Source of the DNA: Euplotes cf. woodruffi 2 WChen-2021
Lineage: Eukaryota > Ciliophora > Spirotrichea > Euplotida > Euplotidae
Assembly: GCA_021441665.1 (NCBI GenBank)
Contig: JAGYYN010008348.1
Span: forward strand, 1-21,265
DNA length: 21,265 bases
Reading direction: 5' to 3'
Position numbers and translations under genes: made by a program. The first letter of the stretch is position 1. Every line of letters starts with the position of its first letter. Positions 1 to 9,073 of this stretch are shown piece after piece. The notes below the pieces were generated by a model, which was given only the letters and a program-made list of their open reading frames with translations, searched no databases and had not been told where the DNA came from.

Positions 1-3000
1 TAAATTTGTAAGTATTATTACCATTTTGTTGACCTAACACGTTGTTTGGTGAAGTGTCTCTTGTTTTGAGTTTTATAACTCGACTTTTAAAACCAGATTT
101 AGTTTCATACCGAACATCGTTGAAATCATTAAAGTGAGTGTTCATTTCTTTTGGGTTTAACTTGGTGTAGATGTTATTTTCGAAACTCGCGCTTTCTATT
201 CTTTTCAAAGACAACTTGTCACTCTCCTTTGCTGATTATAATTAGTCCCGGTGGTATTTCTCTTTGCCTGACGATGTATTCCCCCATTTTATAAGTTTTC
301 ACTCTAAGGTTGCTTGCAAGTGGCAGAAGTGTATTTTTGTCGATTACTTTGAATCCGTATAAAGTGGTCAAAAATTCAAGCCTTTCTTTCATATTTTTAG
401 CCCCTGAAGCTTGATAGGCCTGGATACACGAATAGTGAGGAACCTCAAGCAGTGCTGTTCTCTCCACAGCAATACAATGTGCATTTCTTTTCTTTGGAGG
501 GCTGAGAATGCTGATGTCTTCTTTTTGCTCAAGGTCAATCAACGCTATTTCTCCAAAATGGTCTCCGTCGTATAATGTTACGATTTGTCTCAGGTACGTT
601 TTATCTTTATCCTCTGCTTTATTATTTTTACTGTTAAATTTAAGCTCAATCTTGACGTTTATTCAACCTTTGATTATCACATACATATGGTTTCCAACAT
701 CTCCTTGTTTTATTATGTAATCTTGAGGCTGAGAAATTATTAATTTCGACGAAAGTAAGATTTGTTTCCTATTCTCTCTGTCCATTCGTTGGAAAAACTT
801 GAGGTTATTTTAAAATGCCATCGATTAATTCAAGTACTTTCGGCTCAGCGTGTATTTTAGCAAAGTACTTTTCGACGAACCCAAGCTCCATAAGTGTAAT
901 CATCTTGCTGAAGTGGTCAAGAGCAACTGTGTAGCCTTTGCTTTCAGTATTGTTCTTATTAAGTGCTCGGTCTTTATTTCAGCTTTGAAATAATCTGTTC
1001 TCAGTCTGCAGTGAACTCGTCTTTTTCGGTGTGAATCTGCTGAACCTTTAAGTCCAGTTTCTGCTGCAGTAACTTAACCTTTTTAAAAAGTTCGTTCTGC
1101 TCTTTTATCGACTTCATAAACTCGCTATCTTGGTTGCGGGGGACAGAGCAATGGTTATTTTAGGTCTTTAATAACATCTTCTTTCGATATGTTAGAATTG
1201 TACCTCCTGTCGCTCATTAAGGAAGTTCGAAGAACAGTGACTGAGCTTTTTCTGCGAGAATCAACCTATACGAGGATTTCATTGTGCATTAGTTACCTTG
1301 CTTCAAACATTCGAGATCTTTCTTCCGAGAACTCCTCCAACAGTGGTCTTTCTTTTTGTTTTTTGACTTGGATACAGGAAATCTACCTTTTCAAAGGTCT
1401 GAGAGAGTCAAGAAATCTCGAAGTCTTGCGAACTTGCCTCTGCTGCCAGCATGTCATGATTTGACGATTTATTTTATGTTGTTGCTGGAACCGTTCTCTT
1501 GAGCTATAAGAGATTTATTACTGATCGAAGATCAATCAACCTTCTTCAACTGAGCCATCTTTTGCTGGATTGAAGTTGTACTCTTTACTTATATTTCATT
1601 TTGAATTATTAAGGTTAAAGTTTGTATTTGAGCTCGCAACAAACTCAGAGCCAATGTTCTCATCAAAAGTTGACACACGGACTATATTTGAATCTCGATT
1701 TACAATTAGTCAGTGGAATTGAGGATTTATCTGACAAACTTGTTCTAAATCAATTGCCATTTTTGCATCATTATTTGCTAATAAATAATCTTTGTCTATG
1801 TTACAGTATCATTTTAGCAAATAAATTTTATGTAGAATCTCGTCTTCAATGAGAGCAAAGCCATTCGAAATTGCAGAAGTCAGGCTACTTCAGAGTCTTT
1901 TGACACTCTTCAAGTTGATCCATCAGGTACATGACTACTGCGGTGTTATACTTAACGATTGCTAAGTTTGTTCTTCATACATTCATAATTCTACTTTGCT
2001 TGAAGTTCAATAAATCTTTTGTGAGAATGTTCTGCACCTCTTGTAAAATCTCAATTGACTTAATGTACTTCGAAGTCTTAGTATACACAGCTGTTTGTAT
2101 TCACTTGTAGAATACAATAAGGACTTTGGTTAAGTACACTTGGTGAGTTGTTATTAAGTCTCCATTATGGTTAATTCTAAAATATATCAAACGCAATCCT
2201 ACAGCTCATTTTTCTTTAACTCCAGCTCGAGTATTGCAGTATCTGCCAACTCAACGACTTTGCTAAAGCTTGATTCTTTTAGCAGTGCTAAAATATCGAT
2301 ATATTTACTTTGAGATTTCTCTTCGGATATCAAGGCGAGGTATTTATCAGGAATCAGCTTTGGTAGCATAACCGCTACTTTCGCAGGATTGATTTTATCT
2401 TTGTATTTGTCAGTAAGGTACTCGAAGTTCTATAAATGTCAATAGTAAAATTACGTTATTTATCGGGCTTTTGTTCCTCCTCAATAGGCTTAAATTTAAA
2501 ATCGATCAGCTGAGTCTTTATAGCTTATGTTTGGCAGTTGAGATCGAGCACAGTAAATCTTTTAAACTGTCTGCTGCTCTTTGCTTTGCTACCCTCCTGA
2601 TATTACCATTAGGCTGCGGTATGTTGTAATTTCTGCCTTTGTGGATCTTGAAGTCCTTTTCAATTTTTCTTTTCATGGACTTGCTACTTATCGGACTTTT
2701 GATACTTTCAAAGTGAGGGGGGACTGAGTCTCACTGCAGAAAGTCTTTTAGCGGCTTCTTGACTTGAGCTACATCGTAATTCTGCCTACGGCTTATGAAA
2801 CTGTTGCTGTTATTTTGGAGCACTTCTGAAGTGTGTCTTTTCCTCGTATTTCTTTTATTTGCAAGTTCGAGGGGGTGCAGTTTTTGTTAACAGAGCAGCT
2901 GAACTATTATTTTGATGCTGCTCACTATTTTCACTTTGACGTCTTTCAGATACTTTCATGTTACTTTGATTCTATGTTTCAGAGTTTTTATTAAGCTTTG

Positions 3001-3302
3001 TTTATGAATTTATTTTGATGTCGAAAAATTTATATTTGTATTATTACTGATGCATTAGCTTTTTTAGATTAAATTTTATTCTAATTTAAAAGATAATTAG
3101 TTTGATTCAAATTTATTAATACTCTTACTTTTCCTAAAATTTGTGCTTTTGCAATTGACTCTTCGTCTCTTATTGCAGAATGGACTTTCTCAATTCAAGT
3201 CACATCCCAAAGAGCTGAAGTCTTGCTAAAGTTGAACCTTTTTCTGAGGCTATGTACAAATTAACTATTTCAAAGTAGTAATGTTTAATTTTAGTGATCC
3301 AT
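1..3302 (-). CDS. Tandem cyclic-nucleotide-binding-domain protein, 3' end off the window, ~11 programmed frameshifts
   Basis: Partial at the window's left edge, about 965 residues from the internal ATG at 2959 plus an upstream exon. Near the C-terminus are two cNMP-binding folds. The first includes DYIIKQGDVGNHMYVIIKGC (about 720-665), then DGDHFGEIALI. The second has YKMGEYIVRQREIPPGLIII then SKGECQVVFEK. TGA falls where the family often has a small or Cys residue (KG-C, GE-C). The N-terminal two thirds is helical and TPR-like, with a coiled coil before the cNBDs. Reading is restored by +1 at stops whose first base (minus strand) is 2857, 2458, 1471, 1157, 976, 807 and 176 (all AAA-TAA), 1887 (AAG-TAG), 1520 (CAG-TAA) and 1194 (TTC-TAA). 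At 2520 (CTA-TAA) it needs +2 or two +1. Codon phase is exact between all sites. Introns: 3128-2972, 2454-2430 and 2202-2177. The 5' exon (3302-3129) and its start are tentative. Likely a cAMP/cGMP-responsive regulator; no kinase or channel domain is visible. Confidence 0.85.
2177..2202 (-). other. 26-nt intron in the cNBD gene
   Basis: GTAGGATT...TTTTAG. It removes an in-frame TAG after ELELKKNEL and joins in phase to INHNGDLITTHQVYL. It is preferred over a +2 shift at CTG-TAG because length, ends and phase all fit. Confidence 0.65.
2430..2454 (-). other. 25-nt intron in the cNBD gene
   Basis: GTAATT...TTATAG, directly after the AAA-TAA-C shift at 2458. Removing it joins ...KPDK-N to NFEYLTDKYKDK in phase 0. 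Confidence 0.7.
2972..3128 (-). other. Intron (157 nt) joining a 5' exon to the cNBD gene
   Basis: The minus strand has a GTAAGAG donor after codons reading IAKAQILGK and an ACATAG acceptor, then NQSN followed by the ATG at 2959, all in phase 0. The upstream segment (about 3260-3129) reads well (for example TSALWDVTCIEKVHSAIRDE), so the ATG at 2959 is probably internal. The true start is unresolved; an ATG at 3302 is a candidate. Confidence 0.5.
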
Positions 3303-3639
3303 TTAAATAATTTACAAACCAAATTACTATCATTATCATTAGAACTGTTTTTAATTGAATAAATTTTAAGATAAAATAAACTACGAAACTAATTTATAAA
3401 ATTGCATATTAACTATCTAATTATGACAAAATATCAAAATCTATTATTGATTAAAAAATATTTTAATATTAAATAAAGTTTTAATGTAATTTTGAGTTTT
3501 ATTTATTTTCAAATAGTGAATTAGAATTTTTACTATGAGAAAATAAATGTTATTTTATCAAAACTTTCAGTTCACACTATCACTACATTCACTAAATTGA
3601 TTTAAGTAAAAATCGAAGAACAAATAATAAATGGCTGAA
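3303..3639. other. AT-rich spacer
   Basis: Very AT-rich with stops in every frame even under the Euplotes code. It lies upstream of the cNBD gene and probably holds its promoter. No feature is recognised. Confidence 0.6.
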
Positions 3640-4228
3640 TTTGCAATCTTGTCCATCTCTACCTGGAATGTTTACTTATGCCTTGACTTGTTATCTGGAA
3701 TTCTAAAATTGAACTCAGCCGCGTACTTTTTCTTCAGTTTGCTGTAGTTATTCGGAGTTGTGGTGGCTACCGCATCCTATACGCATGGTTAAAGACCAAG
3801 GCGCGCATACCTTATGTTGGCTTTCTTGGTGTTGGTCTTTGGCAGACTGATTTCTAAACCAGGGTTAGTCTTCAGTCGAATTCCACCGCCCAGGGGATAA
3901 TTAAATACGCGCAGCCGGCCTGGTACCTGTGAATAGTGTGGATAGAAGCAAGCACTGTCAGGTTGGTGTTATGGGCCTTGCCCAGCACCATCAGGTCATC
4001 TTGGTCTTCAAGCATTCAAATTATTTAATTGAAATTGGATCCAGTTAGAGGGCAAGATGCCAGTGGTTTTGGATCAAATTGACAATACTCATTTTGATGA
4101 ACTCGGGTGGGAATTGTGATTGTTGGATTGGGAGTTAGTTTTAAGATGCTGGGATTTGAATTTATGTGGACGAGATTTGGATGGATGTGTGATCGTTGTT
4201 TGATGTCTGTTTTTGTTGATTTTTTCAA
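3640..4228 (-). CDS. Unresolved minus-strand coding region in a GC-rich stretch
   Basis: Much more GC-rich than its surroundings. A minus-strand frame starting at ATG 4015 reads MLEDQDDLMVLGKAHNTNLT and then LASIHTIHRYQ. With +1 at GTT-TAG and GAA-TAA it continues to NYSKLKKKYAAEFNFRIPD and ends near 3675. A second overlapping minus frame is also protein-like (LGGGIRLKTNPGLEISLPKT). Upstream, 4228-4025 is an open, Pro/Thr/Asn-rich minus frame that may be a 5' exon. The product is not recognised. Lysine-rich readings on the minus strand against Phe-rich readings on the plus strand favour minus. It could be a small gene with shifts, a diverged gene or germline-limited DNA. Frame choice is not settled. 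Confidence 0.3.
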
Positions 4229-4229
4229 T

Positions 4230-5127
4230 AGAATTTAAAAATAAATGTAGCAGTCTTTGTTGTTATGTTTTAATATTTTTAAATATATTTTAAAGAATAT
4301 TTATTATAGCATTACAAATCATATATAATTTGATTATTTTAAGGACTAAAACTACAGGTATCAGTTAATTTTTTAAGCACATACAATAACAAATATGAAT
4401 ATTTTTATTTTCAATAGTCTTATTAGTTCAAAAAAAATTTTCTATTTTTTTTAAAATTCGAACTATCTTCAAGGCAGCAAATAATTTCAAATCAATAACG
4501 CTTTAAGCTATTATTAAAGCAAATAATTTTTATCTTCATAAGCCCTTTTTGACTGAATGTTGCTCAATTAATTTAAAAATCAATCATACATAACCAAATT
4601 TTTATTTTAAGTCAGATATTGAATAAAAAACCAGTCATCATTGGCTTTCATAAATATTATTGCTTTATTAAAAATCTAAATCCTATTGTAATATCATTAC
4701 TAAAATATACGTTTGAATTATTAGTCTTTTAGTTACTTTTTATTAAGCTGATTTACTCTTGTCGATCTCTAATATTTAAAATAAAAATTATGATGTCAAT
4801 TATGAGCCTAAATTTAGATCTGAAAGTTGCAAAACTTATTAAATTTTAACTAAAAGCAATAAATGATTTTTAGCTTAAAATAGTGTATTATAAATATTTT
4901 ATTTAAGAATATTAAGCGCAATAATAAATGAAGTTCGATCGAACTTGATTTATAATATTTTTTTGCCTTAATAGCTCTATAAATCAATACTAAAGCTATT
5001 TATTTGGTTGTACCTTACAAACTATAACTAATTCTCAATTATTTACAGCTAAAAAACCATTATTAGTCAACTGAATAATTTTAGCTTATTGAATCTTTTA
5101 GACTGAAATTTGAGATAAATGGCTTCC
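4230..5127. other. AT-rich intergenic spacer
   Basis: About 900 bp with no supportable gene. It separates the 3' end of HAP2 from the GC-rich locus. The only structured feature is a 16-bp perfect palindrome at 4931-4946. Confidence 0.6.
4931..4946. repeat. 16-bp perfect palindrome
   Basis: AAGTTCGATCGAACTT is self-complementary over all 16 bases, in otherwise AT-rich spacer. Its TTCGATCGAA core also occurs around 6957-6966 inside HAP2. It could be a dimeric protein-binding site; no function is known. Confidence 0.5.
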
Positions 5128-7589
5128 TTAGTTTTCAGATGTGAGCCTGTAATTTTCTTCTCTAGTCTCTTTGTCTTTCTTTTTCTTTCAACATCAAGTG
5201 CAGCGGGTTGGATTGGCCCATTTGAGCAGGTAGACCCACCATCATAATGAGTACTTATAAATCCATCTGCAGTACTTGCAGGAAAGGATCACCAAGGCGA
5301 TGATGATCAAAAATACAATTATGGTTGTTATCGACTGCCACACTCAAAAGTTCGTCAGTAATCAATATAACATAAAAGCTCCGCTGCATGAAGTTCACTC
5401 GGTGCTTTTAGTTTCCTGCACAGCTGGAGTAGATGGAAGATTCGAACCGCTGTTGCCTTGGTCGACAGTGATGTTCTGCTGAACAGTTGTATTAAACAGC
5501 ACTTCTTTTGAATCGATTTGAGTTCCATTTGAATTTTTTAGAACTACGTATCAAGTGTAGTTTTTAGCTTCAGTATTAGTCGTATGGACTTCAAAGCTTG
5601 AGTTGGATATGTTCAATCCAGCAATTGACAATGTCTGAGAAGGCACACTCAAAACTCCGTTTGTTCAGTTGTCAAGCTCCACATAAAAATTAGAAGTGAA
5701 ATTATCTGTATTTTGGATTTTAAAGTCGATGTACCCATTTTTTGACATCGCCTCAAAGCCATTGGCTCTGATATCTGCGCTAACGATGGTGCCGTTTGCG
5801 ATAAGCTTAAAGAAAACAAGACTATCAGCACTCATTTCTATTGTTATAAGAGTCGTTTGAGTGTCTGTCGACACATAAGATAAATAAGAATTGCTCGTTG
5901 TGCCATCAACAACATAGTTGATATTATCTGGTAAAAAATTTGATGTGACCAAGTACTCTGGTGAATTGTGATTTTGGATTCTAGTAAGATCATCTGTTAA
6001 TAAATCATATATTTGATTTGCAAGTCACGTGTTTACAGGTTGACTTCATCTTTGGCCTTGAGTTTGAAATGCTGTGTATCCAACACCAATTTTATTTCAC
6101 TCGCTTCCATCAAAGGTGATCATATCTCTTGGAACGAGAAGCCAGTAATATAGCAAGCTGAAGGCAAACGAACTGTTTGTTGAAGTTGAATTAGGCTAAA
6201 ATAAAATAGTTAGTTTTGCGCGTATAAATCTCTTACTTTCAGCAGAATATCGCCATATATATCAGGTAGTTCCTGGGATTGTTTAAGCTCTCCAATTACT
6301 TTAACAATTGCCTTCATTGAGTCACTATTTTGGATTTTGGAAGAAGGACTCACCTAAAATATCAATTAACATTTAACTTACTGAAAGATAATCTTCAGTT
6401 GTCCCGTTGCTTTGGACAAGCTTGAATCCTACATATATGTTATAGTCTAAAACTGCAGGCTGTGGTTCATAGCCGCTGTAGTAAACAGAGTCAAATCTCA
6501 ATCAATGTGCAGTAGCTGATCCGGAAATAAAGCTAAATGCTTGTCAAGAGCTGGCTCTTTGAAAGCTATTTTTAATTCCGAATAAATCAAGCAAGTCTCA
6601 GCTTCATCAAAATCCTTGGCTGTTGGTTATCCTCGCTCCGCTGTTATCGTAGACCCATCCGCAATCAGGGTTCGAGTCGTAGGTATTATCACTGCAAGAA
6701 AACATAAAGCTGCTCTATAAATTAAGTTCAGTAAATAGCAATTAAGAATGAATTGGTGCTATGGTATCAAAATGCATCAGCACGTAAATATATTTTTAAG
6801 GCGATGAGTGCTGTGCTCAAATACTAATTAATCTATCGATATCTAGCCAAAAACAGCAAATCGTCACATATATTTCTAACATCAAATATAAAATTACTAG
6901 TGACATTACTAAAATTAATGCAGACTTTTTGAGGTTCAACTTGCATATCGAACTGTATTCGATCGAACATACGCCTCATAAGGCCTGAAGTTGAAGTCCT
7001 GCTTGTACTTCAAAGGGTAGTTGTATTTAGACGTCGTCTTCGAAATCATGATGATCAGCGAGTCAGACAACGTCTGAGTGTTTCCTTCTGAGTCGGTTAC
7101 ATTACTAATCATCGCCTTTAAGAAGCTTGACTTTGAATTCTGGGTGTTGTCAACGCTCAGTGTAACTAGAAGTAGGTTCAGTAAAATTTATTAAGATTCA
7201 AATGATATTAATTACCGATGAGTTTTTTCTTTCAGGCGTAGTCGCTTTCTAACGGAACTCCTGTTGTACAGTAATTATCGAGTTGACTTTATTTACAAGT
7301 AAAGTATGATGATTTCCAATTGATAAATCCTTATTTATGACTATTAGAGGCTTAGCCTAGTTTAATGGGCTTTAAGCTACAATTTTTACTAATTGATTTT
7401 TTCATTTATCAATTCAAATTTAAACTAATTGTATTGTACTATTGATTTGAGACGAATTGGTGATGTCTCAGTTCACAAGTTGTGAAGATGCCAGTATATC
7501 AGCATTTACTTTGATGGCCATCCACTAAATATAAGTATTATCTAACTTACAATAACTGTTGCAAGTATCCAAATCTTTGCTTTTATCAT
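5128..7589 (-). CDS. HAP2: HAP2/GCS1 gamete fusogen
   Basis: 635 residues from exons 7589-7551, 7524-7439, 7268-7216, 7165-6954, 6714-6382, 6353-6237 and 6195-5128; total length is divisible by three. An N-terminal signal peptide (about 1-21) precedes LASSQLVNC. HAP2 landmarks in order: ACKKKLIVTLSVDN, YNYPLKYKQDFNFRPYEAYV, PDCGWVYD (~146-153), SQGFCCSC (~162-169), TAHCLRF (~198-204) and FDGSECNKIGV (~308-318). One transmembrane helix follows (~568-587), then a Cys-rich RCTCCCKKKK tail. By my count 18 of 25 cysteines are TGA, including FCC-C, AHC and ECNKIG, fixing UGA as Cys. HAP2 is a class II-like membrane fusogen; in Tetrahymena it acts at the conjugation junction. Final stop is TAA. The 7438-7269 and 6953-6715 gaps are the least certain joins. 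Confidence 0.93.
6196..6236 (-). other. HAP2 intron (41 nt)
   Basis: GTAAGAG...TTTTAG, phase 0, between YGDILLK and PNSTSTNSS. Confidence 0.8.
6354..6381 (-). other. HAP2 intron (28 nt)
   Basis: GTAAGT...TTTTAG, phase 0, after GTTEDYLS. Confidence 0.8.
6715..6953 (-). other. HAP2 non-coding gap, probable 239-nt intron
   Basis: A phase-0 join of YEAYVRSNT to SSFMFSCSDNTYDSNPDCGW uses a weak GTTCGA donor and a TTTATAG acceptor. It contains an internal open stretch in another frame (VCINFSNVTSNFIFDVRN). It may be a normal intron, an intron carrying an IES, or include an extra exon. Other HAP2 introns here have GTAAG or GTAAT donors. Confidence 0.5.
7166..7215 (-). other. HAP2 intron (50 nt)
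   Basis: GTAATT...TTCTAG. It splits the GTT codon between KKKLI and TLSVDN, with phase confirmed by the HAP2 family motif. Confidence 0.8.
7269..7438 (-). mobile_element. Candidate internal eliminated sequence (IES), 170 bp, TA-bounded, in HAP2
   Basis: HAP2 coding is broken here by stops in all frames. Excision between two TA dinucleotides, inside a TACAA direct repeat (7438-7434 and 7268-7264), joins SSQINS to TTGVPLESDYACKKK exactly in frame. The ends read inward as TACAATAC and TACAGTAA. These are a short inverted repeat, and the second fits the ciliate IES end consensus TAYAGYNR. The alternative is a GT-AG intron at 7439-7261 (GTACAA...ACAACAG), also in frame but with a poor donor. The sequence alone cannot decide. 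Confidence 0.5.
7525..7550 (-). other. HAP2 intron 1 (26 nt)
   Basis: GTAAGT...TTTAG, phase 0, interrupting the signal peptide (…LATVI / WMAIKVNA…). Confidence 0.8.
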
Positions 7590-7635
7590 TATTTTATTAT
7601 ATTTTCAATTCACAATATTATATTGAATTTTATTT
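7590..7635. promoter_or_regulatory. 46-bp divergent intergenic region
   Basis: The HAP2 start (7589, minus) and the start of the next gene (7636, plus) are only 46 bp apart. The whole interval is AT-rich and must hold both 5' leaders and any promoter. It contains TTGAA in both orientations (7610-7601 minus, 7622-7627 plus). Confidence 0.6.
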
Positions 7636-8929
7636 ATGAAGGAACAGGGACGCAGGAATGCTTCTGATAATAGCAGATTCCGCCCACAAATTGGTAAGTA
7701 TTTTTCTCATGATTTCAAATAGATGATAACGCAGATAAGAAGATGATGAGTATCGATATTGAAGATCACTACGCACTGTTCACACAAACTGGCTATCTGA
7801 ATAAGACTAACCGTAAGTCATCTGTATTTACAGTGTAATATTTTGTATAGAAAGAATGCTTGCAAAACGGGAAACAAGACGATCTGCACTTGACTTCCTT
7901 CATAAAGGCAAATGTAATTTAAATCTACTTTATATTTCTTTAAACAACTGAATACAGGCCAAAAGTAGCCAGATCTCGAAGCAAAATAAAAACAAAGCAT
8001 TTAATAAACTATTCAAACAGTACGAGGCATTTTCAAAGAAACGACTCAGTGGATCTGATATGCTGATTGCAGTTCCTAATTTTCTAGGTTCTCAGGACAA
8101 GAGTAAAATCCGTTCTGAGAGCGTTAAGTTAGATGAAGACCAAATGCATAATTTCAAACATAAAAACATGAACTTGACCTCATACTCGATGGGTTTTAAC
8201 CGAAACAGGCAGAAATTTGCGAACAGATCTGTTGTCGAGGAAAAGCGCTCATCAGGGCTTTATGACAACCATAAAATAAATCAGCTTAAAAATACTCTCA
8301 GCATGTTTTCAAAATAAAGAAAGCATATTGACACCGTTTAAAGTCCACAAAAATAAGTTCGATCCACTTAAAACAAAGGCGCTATTCCGCTACGAGTTCA
8401 CTCAGTTCATGCAGCCTGAAAAGGAAGACGAGGTAATGATTGCTCCAGTGATTCCTGAGTCAATCAAAGGCAAGGCTCCAGCAAAGCCAAAGGAAGACTT
8501 GCAAGATCCCAATGCTCCGCTGTTTAAAATGAGCAAAAATATCCTATTTGAAAGGGTCCAAGCAGTCGATTCAGAAAGCGATATCGGTGAACCTAAGTTT
8601 TTATAAAGAACGACATTCGAAAAGAAGAAATAGAATCAAAAATGTTCGAAAGCACACCGCCAAAGAGAAAGAAAAACAAAGTTAAAATAAAAAATGTATT
8701 CGCAAATATCCCAATAAAAACTCCAGCGTTCCAATGGAAACTAGATCAGAGCTTAAAGAATGTATCAAATCCAATATACCAAAAGCAGATGCAAAGCTAC
8801 TTGTTAAAAGACAAAAAGATGCTAGAAAAGAGGCGGTACGGAAAGCTGCTTAAAAACCTCGCTTTTGAGAAAGACCTCGAAATAAAAAACAGAAAGATAG
8901 ACAAGGAGCTGAGGAAAGACCTATATTAA
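7636..8929 (+). CDS. Unknown basic protein with two frameshifts
   Basis: Not recognised. It starts MKEQGRRNASDNSRFRPQ. Introns at 7694-7722 (29 nt) and 7813-7850 (38 nt) restore phase. A possible third intron at 7914-7957 would require a +1 at AAG-TAG (7966). Simple read-through there is open with TGA as Cys, giving ~407 residues against ~392. At 8315 the frame ends ...TLSMFSK with AAA-TAA-A; +1 leads straight into KESILTPFKVHKNKFDPLK. At 8604 (TTA-TAA-A) +2 leads into KNDIRKEEIESKMFESTPPK and on to the C-terminus KIDKELRKDLY, stop TAA. The protein is Lys-rich with a helical, charged C-terminal third and no transmembrane segment or signal peptide. It is divergent from HAP2. Confidence 0.75.
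8312..8318 (+). promoter_or_regulatory. +1 frameshift site AAA-TAA-A
   Basis: The upstream frame stops here. Skipping the T enters the downstream open frame immediately, with continuous protein-like sequence on both sides. This is the typical Euplotes shift motif. Confidence 0.8.
8601..8607 (+). promoter_or_regulatory. Candidate +2 frameshift site TTA-TAA-A
   Basis: The frame before is 2 nt out of register with the frame after. One +2 shift gives KNDIRKEEIESKM. Two +1 shifts (here and at an AGT-TAA about 75 nt on) also bridge the frames but give a less likely Arg/Lys-only segment. Confidence 0.5.
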
Positions 8930-9073
8930 GTTATTAAACCGTACAACTGGTAATCTTGGTCTGGACTCACTTGCATCTGCTCTTCCATCTTTTTGATCTC
9001 GAACCTGGATATATTTGCATTCAAGCGGTGCACCTTTGTTTTGGCTAAAAATAATAATAAAATTTGTGAAGAG

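Noticed and set aside
508-1852. Plus-strand ORFs at 508-720, 1189-1464 and 1622-1852
   Set aside because: They lie opposite the minus-strand cNBD gene, which has recognisable domains and consistent phase; they are shadows.
2177-2204. +2 frameshift at CTG-TAG in the cNBD gene
   Set aside because: A 26-nt GTAGG...TTTTAG intron removes the stop and keeps phase, so no shift is needed.
1-3302. Decayed pseudogene explanation for the many stops
   Set aside because: All disruptions are at TAA/TAG, all move forward, phases between them are exact and cNBD motifs are intact.
4055-4300. Plus-strand open frame under the Euplotes code starting at ATG 4055
   Set aside because: It becomes a run of Cys/Leu/Val in AT-rich DNA with no motif; likely chance because only TAA and TAG stop.
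5436-5452. tRNA B-box-like GGTTCGAA on the minus strand
   Set aside because: It is inside HAP2 coding sequence (GNSGSNLPS), with no A box or cloverleaf around it.
5128-7589. UGA read as Trp (as in Blepharisma or mycoplasma-type codes)
   Set aside because: TGA falls at HAP2 cysteines while TGG supplies the tryptophans.
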